This document shows positions 36,181 to 48,860 of a stretch of DNA of 64,000 nt, piece by piece. This DNA comes from Parus major (Eukaryota; Chordata; Aves; Passeriformes; Paridae). The stretch covers positions 10,150,372-10,214,371 of the forward strand of contig NC_031770.1 of the NCBI RefSeq assembly GCF_001522545.3. The letters run 5' to 3'. The notes under the pieces were generated by a model. It was not told the origin of the DNA. It searched no databases and saw nothing but the letters and a program-made list of their open reading frames with translations. Within the stretch, counting starts at the first letter, position 1, and every line of letters starts with the position of its first letter. The position numbers and the translations under genes were made by a program.

Positions 36181-39100
36181 GAAGAACAATTCTGCCGTTG
36201 AGTTTTGGTTTCTTTTCCTTCCAAGGGAGGTGTACTGATAGTCACAACAGCAGGGTTAGGCAACAAGCAGCAGTAACTGTGCTCCCCAAAGGGCAGGGAC
36301 AAAAGAGGCAGCATGTCTCACTGTTATGACACAAGGGAGAGGTTCCAAGAGAGTATCACGTTAGCAAGATTAAAATTAACAAAAACACTGAACAAAATCC
36401 TTCCTTGAAGGAAGGAGATGATTTAAAATTGCTTGTAATTAATACTGGAGAAACAACACTGCACACAGCCCTGCTCTAGCCAAGAAGTCTTCCAGATTTT
36501 CACTGCTCAGCTTGTAATACTCCTACTTACTATTTTTTTTAAACACACAGTGGATTTTATTGCCTTTTTTAGCTATTAATACGCAACCAATTATAAATTG
36601 TGAGTTGCAGCACTGGGTAATTTCCCTTCAAGAATGCTAAGCAGATTCTGCCCTGTATCAGGCCATGTGACAGCACAGCAGCTACCATCCTCTCTGACTT
36701 TTTTTTAGCAGCAATTCCTAAACATATGCTCAGCAGGAAAACTGGAGCAAGCCCCATCTTAGGACCTCCTTGTGATGCTGTTTTTTAACTTTTTGGATAT
36801 TCTGCCTAAAAATAAAAGGAAAATTTAGGATTTAACTCAAGTTCTCAGGGGTGGAGATTCAGATGAACAATAGGAAGTAACAGTAGTATTTATTGCATCG
36901 TGGAGGTACTTGTCTTATTTTCTCTCACTGCTGTTGTGCTGGCACCGCATTCAAAGCTTCTTCTTGAGGCTTGTCAGAGGAGAGAGGGCAAATTTTATGT
37001 GCAAGGTTAAAAAACTAAAAAGAAAATAGAGAAGGCAGTGTGAACTTTGATTTCATGCAGATGCAATGCACCTCACCCTCTTTCCCTTTTTTGTTTTTCC
37101 TGAGATAAAGTACTTGCAATAAAACCACCCTCCCACTGAGTAAAGGTATCATTATTAATTGTTATTGATACCCATCTGTGTAAGCATTAATGACAGTACT
37201 TGGGCCAAGATGAAGCTCAAGGCAGCTGGCTGAGTCTGCAGCAAGCCCAAGCAGCAGGAGCTGTTCCTGAATTTGAACATGAGCATGGAACCAGTAAACA
37301 CATTACCCACAGAAGGAACTATGGATGAGGATGCACATTTAGTGTCACTATTTATGCCTACTTTACACCTCTTTTCTGTTAAAAAAATCCCTTTACTGTG
37401 CAGAAAAATAGTTCTTTACACTGAAATGGAAAAAATGCTGAGGCCAGGCAGTACTTTTTATTGTTTTACCATAATCACAGGATTATGGTAAATCACAGGA
37501 TTACTTGGTGGATGTCAGAACTGGATTTTGGCTGAGGCAATCTGATGCATAGGGACCCTACATGGTAACACAAGCTCAGACATAAAACACCAAACTGAGG
37601 CCAGAGCTGTGATATCTAATTGCCTTTGCCTAGAAACTGCAGTCAGCATTTGTAATCCTTAACAGGGAGTTTCAAAACAGCCTCCAATGTTTGTGAAACC
37701 TAAGGCTGAATTTGTGTGCTGCAGTGTCAGGGGAGCTGAGGACACTCCAGGCTTTTTGCTGCTGCACTGCTTTGTGGTTTCCAGCAGGATGTTGGTGTGT
37801 CCTTTCCACTGGCCCCCTCAGCTCCAGAGATCCTTTCCCTCTCCACACCTTCACATCATCTTTCAATCAACAGCTGCTAAAAGAACTTCCAGAAGTGTTT
37901 GCAGTTCATAACAGTCTACATTTGAAGATAAATTCACAGTATGAAAAAAAAAATCAACTCAAGTATAAAATATCCAGATTAATTCATGGTCCTTGTTTGT
38001 TCTTTCTGTTTTATCCTTCACTCCCTCCACCATTTATCAGAGGTCCAAACTGGTGCAAATGACTTGAGTGTGTGACACTGAATGTTTGAATGTGTGACAA
38101 CATGATCCATCTAAGAAACCTAATTCAGAAGCAATAATTTTTTTTTACTTTTCTTTATTCTTTTCCTTCTCAGAATCTGAGAATGTCCATGGGAGCTTGC
38201 TGAGGAACCATTTTGATTTGCCTGTTTGTGTAAAAATAATCCATGTTTCCTTGACATGTTGAGAATACAACATGCCAGGAATAACTTGCATACTTTGGGA
38301 GGTCTTTCTGCTTGTGAAAGTCCAGCATGCTACTGGCTTTATGAGGAAGTCTAAAACATGCTTGTGGAACTTGAAAAAGGTCTTTCTGATGACTAATGCA
38401 GTCCATTTGTATGGAGAGCTCAGTAAATTAGCAGAAATGTTAAGTCTTACAAGAAGCAATTGCTCTCTTACGCAAAATACGAAATGGGCTCATCCGGAAA
38501 AGGAAATTTTACATCTCTTAGCTAATAGTGAAATAACAGACCATCACAAACTCTTTACAGACTCTTCTTACTTGGACACACTCCACATTCTTCCCCCAGG
38601 CAGCATTCTCCTGGCCAGCATAAGCCTCTGGGAGATTCTATCTGCACTGACATCTCTGCAGTTCCAGCCCCAGCCAGGCCCAGATAGCAAAGCAAAAGCA
38701 AGCTGAGGGTAACAGCATTTATCTCAGAATATATGGCAATATGTGTCAAAGAAGAATATCCTGCAGTCATGATCTAAAGGGCTGCCATGTCCATAGAGCT
38801 GAAAAGGTTTTATGTAGCTTTTTTTTTGTTGTTTGTATCATCTTTAAGTCTCAGTGTTGTAACTAATAGTTATATGTGGGGAGAGCTTAAGGACTTAGCC
38901 TTTCTACCTTTGCTACCATCTCTTTAAAGAGTTTACTTATTGATGCATGAAAAGGCCAGTAAAGTTGGGGATGTTGCAACATTTTTATTAGGGAATTTAT
39001 CTTGTGGGCAGCCTGCTCTAATTTGGTTTATTTCCCAGTGAATATCAGAAAATATAATATGTTGGAGAAACACATGGAAGCCTTGGGATCCCATGTTCTC

Positions 39101-42100
39101 CACAGTCACTTTTGCTTACATGTGTCCTTCTCAGCAAAGGAGTGATGGCACTTGTTAAAAGCATTTGTTGGTGGACTGAGGGCAACCTGGGAGCTGCACA
39201 GGCCCCAGTGCTCACTCTGTGCCTGACCCACCCATGCAGCAAAAAGCCCCTGCTGGTATTTCTGCCCAGACATTTCTGTGGGTACAGAGGCAGGGATGGT
39301 GTTTGCAGTCACACCTACTCACAACTCTCTGCTGTGTGAAAATGCCTGTTCCTCACTCATCTAGCTTTCAGCTGAAAAGATCTCGAATTTGATTGCATCC
39401 CAAGACACATCTGGCTGCAGCACTGCAGATAGGGTCCTTGAAAAACCACAAAGAAAAGGTGTTTAGGTTAAGAATACTCTTGTGATTAAAAAAAAAAAAA
39501 TATTTAAAGTCCTCAAGTGTTTGTTTAAAGAAAATAATTTTCATTAAAATGTTGGCACAATTTCAAGCAATTTGATTTTAATTTTGAAGTGTTGAAAAAT
39601 ACCCTAAGATAATTTCTGCAGCATTCCAGAACCCAGAAGTGATTGTAGAAAACAAGTCACTTAAGAAATCAACTGCAAAACTAAAATTCATTTCCTGCTT
39701 TCTAAGAAAACAAAAAAGGGCCTGAGGCTCTGAAGTCTTTCTGAGAAAGACCTTTTCACAGGCAGTTTTCAAGCAGGCAACTGTGGTTTGCTTTTTTTCC
39801 CCTAAACAAAACAGAGTTTGCACATTCAGAAAGCTTCCAAGAACCACACAATATATAAGAATATAAATCATTTACTGGACTTTGGTACCAAGTACACTAC
39901 TTTAAGCATGGCTCAGTTGGATCTGAAAGCAGTCTAAAGTCATTGCATTATAATTTTAAAGATGCTCAGTGATGCATATTTTACGACATTTGTGCTCTGA
40001 GTTTCATCAAAGCAGCATTTTATATTAGAGTTTTCTTGACTTTAGGATTCAGATGAAACTTGAGGACTTCCTGGCTTCACTGAATCCTCGAGAGGTGCTC
40101 AAAATCAGAAAGCTCTGCTAGTTTGCATCCAAAGTCTGACTTAGTTTTCACTAGAACCCACCTATTGGCCTAAATTCTCACAAATTCAGGTCTAGGTTTA
40201 CTAAAACTTCAGTTCATTGACCTTGGGTGGAGTTCAGCTCTTTCTTTAAAGAAACCAAGTGAAATTGTGTCTCCAGCTCCCCTCAGAGGAGTGAGCAGCT
40301 CCCAGCCAGGCAGGTTCTTTCACTGAGTTTTTGCTACCAGCGCCACTTGTGACAAGATGTGCCTCCATCCAGCAAGGAGATGTTGCAACTTGATGCAAAC
40401 ACAGCTGTTGCTTCACTTTGGTTTCAAGGAAGCAGATTCTGTAAAACATTCTGCCAGGAAAGTTGGTTTCCATTTAGAAAGGAGAAAAAAAATTGAAAAG
40501 AAATATAAGACAAATATTCCTCTGAGCAAGCTTTTGAATGCTCTCCTTTGTTAACTAATACAGTTAACAGGACTGAATATGACAACAAGCTTCCCATCAA
40601 GAGCATTCCAAACAAAAACTTCAATAGAACTTTTCTAACTCATAGAGCTGATGAGATAGAGTTTCACATTTTTTTTATTTTAGTTTTCCACAGTGTTTTG
40701 TTGTTTTTTTTAACCAGCAATTGCGTGCCTCGGATGCTTGGTCCTTACCCTGGGGTACCAAAAAGTGACCTTTATTTTGTGGGAGAGAGCTTTTGACAAA
40801 TTAGGCCATTTTAAGTATTCATAAAAGGCACATAAAAAATTATATCTAAAAAATGCCCATTTGGAAAAGGCAGTCAAGAATTTTTATTTTTTAATCTCAC
40901 TACCATTCTCTAGATATAGTGTCTACCCCATTTTTTCAGCTCTCCACAGCAGCTTTTTCTGGATTTACCATAATCCTCACATTATCAACATATTCTTCAG
41001 CAGCATCTTTACTTGAAGGCAGGTAAAAAATTAGAGATAAATTGAATCACTTGATGTAAATTATTCAGGGTGTTAATCCTGATGCATGTGGGCTGGGAAG
41101 AGAGGACTGCTTTGTTTGGTTTGGTAGTTCTGCCTCCACTATGCTTCACACATGTGGTAAGGCAAGGGTAATAAATCAGAACAAAGGAAATAGAGGACGA
41201 AGGCTTTAGGGAACATGTGTTTTAAAAGAAAAACTTGGCTAGCCACTAAAGCAGCATTGCCTTATGATGGATGTTTAAAATTCAGATGTAGAAAGAGACT
41301 GACAAAATGATATAAATACAAGAGACTTGCAGGTCTGTGCAGCTTTTGAACAGTTCTGTGAGCCAGTCCATCTTTGCCAGCCCCTCCTGGGTCTGGACAG
41401 GCAGATCCCATGCTCCAAACCAGCAGGATCGCAGCACTGGTGGCAGCACGGCTCATCCCAAAGCAATACTGCAACACATTGGCTTCAACAAAGCAGTAAA
41501 GAATTCAGCCCAACCCAGGCAGCTGACACATTGTTTTCCAGGACCACAGCTCTCTCCAGCTGCTGCTGACACGCCTATTGCAAACCCATGCCAGCCAGGA
41601 ACACACTGCTGGAGGAATAATTTGCCATCCCTGGGATCTGTACAACCCTCGCACTGCAGTGTCAGGGCAGGAATTTCACACAGCCAGGAGGACTCGGCTG
41701 AGACTCTGCTGCCAGCCTTGGGCAGGCAGAGACTGCTCAACAGAGGAACTACTCTGAAGCAGATTTGCCAAGGTGTTTAGGAACCTAGACATGAAGAGAG
41801 GTGCCCCATGAGTTTTCCCAAGGCCTCCAAGTGGTTCAGGCTCTTCAGATTCAATCCCTGAAATGGGAATTTTCCTCCTCTCTCCCTTCAGTCTCCTAAA
41901 GAACTTAGTGTATTTGCTTTGCATGGCAAGGTGCTGATAGGATGGGAGGTTGCAGGGGTGGTGTCTGTAGGAAGCTGCTGGAAGTTTCCCCCACATCCCA
42001 CAGGGCCAATGCCAGCCGACTCCAAGACAGACCTGCTGCTGGCCAAAGCTGGGACAGTCAAGAATGATGGTAATGCCTCTGTGACAACATTTGTGAGAAG

Positions 42101-45100
42101 GAAAGAAAAATAGTTATTTGGCATAACTGGACATAACTGCAGCCAGAGAACAGAGGAGTGAGGAGAACAGCTCTGCAGACACCAAGGTCAGTGGAGAAGG
42201 AGGAGGAAGAGGTGCTCAATCCACCACACTTTTGAAAGCCCAAGAAGTGCCACTCTGTGTGTTTGAGAACCTGAATACTTCTGCAGAGAGTTTTTGCATT
42301 TCATGACCCTTCCCCTCCTCCTGTGGGCTGCCCATGGGACTCCCAGCCAGGCTGGTGGCCAAGGTCAGCACTGGACTGACCAGTGCTAAGGGCAGTAAAG
42401 CAATCTCGGCTGCTGGCAGGACACAAGAAATCCCAAGAGGATGAAAGGGCTCCTGTTTGTCTGTCCTGTGCCTATTAACCTCTGAGGGTAAATGGTCTCT
42501 ATTTCACTTAATGCAACAGCTTTGCTGCCAGTCTTCTGCCAATACACTTTAGGCCAAGTAGTCTAACATTAAATGTATCCCACATACACTTTGTTGTGAT
42601 ATTAGTCTGCCTTTTCAAATTTTCCTCTTTTTTCATGCTTTATGCATTCCAAGCTTAAATAAAAGCAAAGCCCAGGTTCCGAGAATGGAGTGGTGACTAA
42701 GGTGGGGGCTGTGAAAAGGAATAGAGAGGGAATAGAGCTATAAATGGAATCAGGGAAGCATGGCTTGGGGTGATTAATGAGCTTACATCTGTGACAAGTA
42801 CTTACTATAAACAGCAGGTAGAGAGGCAAAGCCAGCAGCAGAAAGTGCTCAGGAGCAAAGGAGCTGGAGCTGTGCCCCCCCTCATCAGCAGTGACCCTCC
42901 TCAGTGGGGCTTTGGGTGGGGTGCACAGCAGGATTTGTAGAACCATTGGGAAGCATCCTTGTGGAAACCTGGGAGAAAAGAGGGATTAAAAAGAAATACA
43001 ATTCCCTTACTAGTGGCAAAACAGCAAAGTCCTGGCTAAAGGTGCAGCTAGGAAGTGCCTGTGCTTTTCCCCTCCTTCCCTGGGATTTTCCTCTAGCAGT
43101 GAGTATCCCTGGTGCCCACACTGTGGTTTGCAACTGCCTGGCACATGGGGCAGCTCCAGTGGGGTAGAAAGAGAAGGATTTTGGTAAGACTAGGGGGCTA
43201 ATGATCAGGTAAAATGCAGTGCAGTTTGGAGCATCTGTTCTGCATTATTCAATAGGGTCCCAGCATTATCATTCCTAAGGATAAACATGCAGATGAAGTC
43301 TCTGAAATCCTCTCGTTGGTTTAAAAACAGAAAAACACAAGCAAAGAAAAAGTTTCAATAGAAAACAAAACCAAAATCCTCGTCCCTCCATCCCCCCAGA
43401 AAAAAACCTGATGCTTTTTAACATTACATTATATTGAAAACTGAAACTTCCTCCTTGTTTTCTGTTCCATGATCCATTGATCCATCCCTCTGAGGAAAGC
43501 TCAGACTACTGTCAAGTTGTAAGAAAATGGAGAATAGGCAAAACTGGAATTCCTGAGATGAATAGTTATGGATAAACACAATGCAGACTTTTTTTTATAA
43601 ATAAACTGGCCAAGACTGAATTATTGTTAAAATATCAATTTTAAACAGTGAAAACAGAAGCTGTATAAACCAAGCTACTCAGAGCCTTTAAAGAAAACTA
43701 CTGGGTTACTCAACAAGCGAGCGGTATGAATAACTCCAGCCCACTCCAGCTTGCTTTTCCCTTGTTACAGTGCAGAAAAAGTTTCCAGTGCTTGTAGCAA
43801 CCAGCTCACCTCACTTTGTTCTTGCTGAGCAGTTTTTGAAGCAGTGCAGAGCAGATGAAATGGGGGTCAGGATCTGATCCCCCACATGCATAGTTTTAAA
43901 GATTATCATTCAGGAGAAGCCATTGTGAGGAAGAAAAAATTCTAAGCCCAGAGCCTGAGTTATTTCTCTGACCCTGAATGCTAACAAACATAATATTTTA
44001 TTTGGTTGGTTATAGAAAACATGTGGCAAATCCTCCATTTTTGGGGAAGGTTTGTCCTGCGGCACAAGAAGGAAAGAAAAAGAACTGAACTCTGTTCTGC
44101 CTGTCTCTGCAATGCTCATCCCTGTGCTCACACAAGCTTCTCTCACCTGAATTTTAAGTTCTGGATACATATGATAACTCTATTTATTCTGCAGAAATAC
44201 CAACAAGGTCCCAATCAAATATTAACATCAAGATCTGCAGGTTGGGTACAAACAGGAAAGCATCCCCATGAAAAGTTTATACTCCAAGCAATATGGGAAG
44301 GTTCAGGATAATCAATTATTAAAAAAAGGACACGAAAAGTAGCAAGTTCAGGACAGATTTGAACAGCAAAACACATTCCCCAGTGTCCTACTGTATTCAG
44401 CAGCAGCAAGAGAATTGTTCAGTGCTCAGGTGTCTTAGATCAGAGTACAAGGCTGAGGACCTACAGGACCTTTTGGGTCTTTGTATTTAAAGTTCCAGTT
44501 CTGATTCTGATCTAGCATCAGGCCCCAAATATGGTCCTTCAAACAAAAAACCACAAACCAACCCAACAGAAAAGGAACAATTACTAACTTACCTACAAGA
44601 AACCTTTCACTTGTCAGTGAACTCCACCAGCATTTGAAATGGATCCAAGGAGTGAGAGATATTACAGTGCACAGGAGGAGCACAACAAGAGGGTTGTTTG
44701 TTGTTTTCCTCATCCTGACAGCAGTTCCTGATGTATCCAACCCTCTACTAAACCTTCCTTAAAGACACTGTACAAAGGGAAGGGTGCTTTTCCCAGCAGG
44801 GTTAGCAGGGCTTTAAGCTGCCAGCCAGCTGGGTGAGTGTGAGTCCACTGCAGCCACAGGAGGGGAGGCTCAGGCTCCCACCCTTCCCTCAGGAAGGCTA
44901 ATGCTGTGCCAGCACACACAAAGGGTGCACACACATGTTCTCTGTACTGGCTCAGCTCCAGGGATGCTTATTTCCAGCTGAGGAGCTGTATCAAACACAG
45001 TAGGAGATAACCTTTCTAGCCTTTCCATCTGTTCCTGAAGACAAAATGGCATAATAAAGATATTTCTAAACACCTCCAAGCAGGTGGAGGGTAATGAAGT

Positions 45101-48100
45101 TGGGACAGTGATAGCCATTGACTTACTTCCTTCATCAGGGACAAATCCTTTAGCTATTCCCTAAAGCCTCTCATCAACTGAGCCACCACAGGACCTATAA
45201 CTCACCTCCTCCTTTTCCACCAGAGACTGACCAGCTGCCCCCAAACTCCCTTGGCCCATCAGTGAGAGACAGATCTTCTGTCTGGGACACCTGTGCCCTG
45301 CAGTCAGCACAGCACTTTCTCAGTGGGTTTGCTAATCAGGACACCAGTGATGCCCCCTGAGCTGGGAGCCTGTGACTCAGCTGTGGGCCTGCTGCCACTC
45401 GGCAGCTGGCACTTGGCACAGGGGCTGTGTGACTCAGGCTGGCAGGAGCCTTTGGAGATGCCTTCCCCTGATTTATATCTGCAAGGGATCCTTTGTGTTC
45501 CAACCCTGTTGTTGGCATGCCAGCCTCACCATAAAAATCTGGAGTTAATAAACTCCACTTTCCGATCACAGCAGCTCTTTCCAGGACGCAGCTTTGTAGG
45601 GCTGGCAGCGCTAGCTCCTGCTCCACCAGCCAGCACGGCTGCTGATGCCTTTCACCTTGGAAAAATCCTATGATTTCACACATGGGCAACCCCAGGGAAA
45701 GCTCAGGTTTGCAGTGCCTGGTAGTCTGCCTCCGTCTTGCTCCATCTCCTTGTCCCTTTTGGTATGGAGTTTGGAGCCTGTGGTCTTGCAGCCCTACCCC
45801 TAACTGCAAGAAGCCTCTTGGCCCCAGCAAGTTGGGCTCCCCCTCAAGAAATCAGAACATTTCAAAAAAGAAAAAAATATAAAGATGCACATGTCAGTTC
45901 ATTTATGGAGCTGTATAACTGTGACATTTTACAGAGGGCAAAGGGACTCACACCTGGCACTGCAGCTTTTCTTCGGTGGTAGATTTGTGATTTATTTGTA
46001 GGTTATCAGTCAAAAAGGGTGGAAGCACCTTTCACTTCTCAGCAATCCCATGGGACAGGTATGCTTCAGAGCTGGCTACATTCTAGCAGAGTGATTCTCT
46101 TACTTTAAGCCATATTTTTGGCTTGTATAAACTGGACTGACATCAGTGGAGCTACACCAGTTTGTATCAGCCCAAACACACGGCTCCACATTCTCAGGGA
46201 TGGGAGCTCAGTTCTGGAATGTTTTGAGCAGGTCCTTGGTGCTGCAGGCTGGATGCCCCTACAGACAATGAGCCCTACCTGGGAGGATGTGCAAAAGCTC
46301 TTTTGCTTTGTGTTACTCTGGAGAAGAACTGAGGCAGTTCTCCTCACAGTGAAAGACAATGGGAAAACAAGATGAAACACCCTGAAAACAAAAAAAATTT
46401 TGTTTAGGACTGAAACTGGGAGCTGAGGCTGGAAGAGAGTTGGAACAGATTCCAGAGAGCCCCTGATGCATGGGGAACAGCAGGATCAGACTGTGACACT
46501 CATCACCCCCATGGGACAGACACAGGGTGTCAACAACTCTTCATATGAAGAACTGAAAGGATTAAAGCACTTCCATTCAGACACCCAGAGGAAAATGGGG
46601 CAACACAGGATGGCCATGTGTGACCTTAATTAACACTTCAATGCTGGTCCTGTGCAGTGCTGGGCGCTTGAGGTGGAGGGATGTGTTCAGACCCCACCCT
46701 GTTCATGCCAAACCAACCAAGGCTAAGCAGGGCTGACAGCCATCCTCTTTCTCCAGCCCTTTGTGGAGATTTGCTCCTCAGCAAATCCCTCTTCCAAAAA
46801 CTGACAAAAATCTACGTGTTAAGAAGCTTGGAAACCGGTTTGAGGATTAGGCAGAGCCACAGAGCAACGTTGTATGTTAAATATTTTGATTGTCTGCAGG
46901 AACTTTGACACAGGGACAAGCAGCACTCATTGCAAAACAGGGTTCAGCAGAGGTAACCCCAACATACAGCAGGAGATCATGAGGAGAGATTAAAGGCTGC
47001 TGCTGCTGTTACAGTAAAACATAGGCAAGTACCACAGGCACCTCAAGAAAGATTTTGGAAGAATTTGGGCATCCTGGTTGAAAATCTGTGATCTGGGAGC
47101 TCCATATTCCCACTCCACTGCTGCCTAGCCCTGGAGGTGCCTGAACTTGCCCGCTGCCTCCTGTTTTGACTCACAGCCTCCCTGGATGGCTGTGAACCTG
47201 CTCCCAGGTGTGCTCAGAGCTGCTCCCATCCAAACATCTCCCCTCCAGCTCTCAGGTGAGTCTCTGGTAGCAGGGTTGTCCCCATCACCAGCAGGAACCA
47301 GGAGCAGGAGCACCACAGCCCTCCCAGGCAATGCCTTTTGCTGCAGCAGCATGAGAGGCTGGGCTGTCCCTGGGAACACCTCTGTGCTGCCCCAAGCAGC
47401 TCCCATCCTCTCTGCTGCCCATCCTGAGGGGCACCAGGAGCTCCCCAACAGCCCCTCCAGCCTCCCAGTGGTGAGCACAGACAGCAAGAGCTGCATGTCC
47501 TTCCTCCGCAGGATGCCACAGCGTCCTGGATGGCAGCAATGACCTGCAGCCAGCCCAGCCTCTCCCACACCCTGCAAAGATGCCGGGGTAACACAGGCTG
47601 GGGTCGACTCTGGCTTTTGTCACTTTTTCAGTATAACCCATGCTTGAGGCAGAACTTTTTTTTGATAAATTGCACACGCATTTCTCCTCCTGTCCTGTTA
47701 ACAGCTTGGTTTCAGACGAAGCACAGTAAGTGCCTGTGGTAACTGCTGAAGCCCAGCTTCCCCCATGCTGTCAGGCTCTGCAGTTTTCCCAAACACAATC
47801 AACAACCTGGCCTAGGGCTTATCTACCCACTTCCAAAAGTCTTAATCTGACAACTAATGATGCATTAATCACTGTCAGACTACAATCTTTTGTTTCTGCT
47901 TCTCTGCAGGCATCTGTCAGGATCACAAAGGATTAATTATTGCATTAGCCAGGGTACAGAGGCTCAACCCCTCTGCAGACACTCCTCAATGTTTTGTGAT
48001 TCCTTCAGCAACCACTTCACCTGCCCTTCCTCTCCTTCACTCACCACTCACATTTCTAGCCCTGGATATCTTCTCTCTTGTGTAAGCAGGGGTCCTTTTT

Positions 48101-48860
48101 CAGCTTCACAAGCAGCACTAAAAGAGAGAATCACCAAAATCCTTCCCTGCAGCATTGTCCCTGTTTGGGCACCCTGGTTCCCAATTAATTTAACCATGAA
48201 AGGTGTCTACTTCCTCCTTCATATCTGCTTTTATTTGGCTCACCTCTAACCTTCCCTCCACACAGCACTCCAGAGCATGCAGTATGCAGGAGTATGAAGC
48301 ATCCTGCTCAAAATCAAGCGACCTTCCTTACAAAGCCTGTGGGATGATGACCAAACCCCACAGCAATCCCTGGGAGGCATCCAAGCTCCTCAGCACACCA
48401 ACCAGCTGCAGCACTTCTTCAAAGAGCCCCAACAGACTGAAATTCATTCCCCTCTTACATCTCAAGAGTCAGGGCCCAGCTGTCCACAGGAAGTGACACC
48501 CCCAGGAGATGGAGGGACACCAAAGGTTCATCCCCACATGGAAGCTGTAAAGGTTTATGAACTCTGGTGCAGCGCAAAGAACCTCTGGGGCTGGTACAGT
48601 TTGAGACAGTAAAGCTGCTCCACACACAGAGACACAGCTGCTTCCAAAGGCAAAAGGAATTAAGCTACACCTATCTAAAATATTTTTTTTTAAATTATAG
48701 CTTTTCCTCAAATGCAAACCACTTCCATGAACAGGGGTGTTGGACCTACATGTCCTGAGCCTTCTCTGCAGTAGCAGCCAGGAAAGTCCATTCAAGCATC
48801 CATCACTGCTGAGCACTGTCTGAGGAAGTCTTTGCTCTCTCTTCTATGAGAGTTTCTGTG
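36181..48860. other. Intergenic sequence without recognised genes
   Basis: I found no exon with a recognisable protein. The sequence alternates between AT-rich parts and GC-richer, CpG-poor parts (for example 41300-41760, 45200-45850 and 47100-47680), where stop-free frames occur on both strands at once. None resembles a known protein. A perfect hairpin at 37465-37492 is listed separately. The stretch near 37130-37200 (TATTAATTGTTATTGATACC) is another AT-rich, non-repetitive piece that might be conserved. Confidence 0.55.
37465..37492. repeat. Perfect hairpin, 12-bp arms with 4-base loop
   Basis: TTTACCATAATC at 37465-37476 is the exact reverse complement of GATTATGGTAAA at 37481-37492, with ACAG between. 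The word AATCACAGGATTA occurs at 37473 and again at 37491, so the site also holds a short direct repeat. No transposon family is recognised. Confidence 0.85.
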
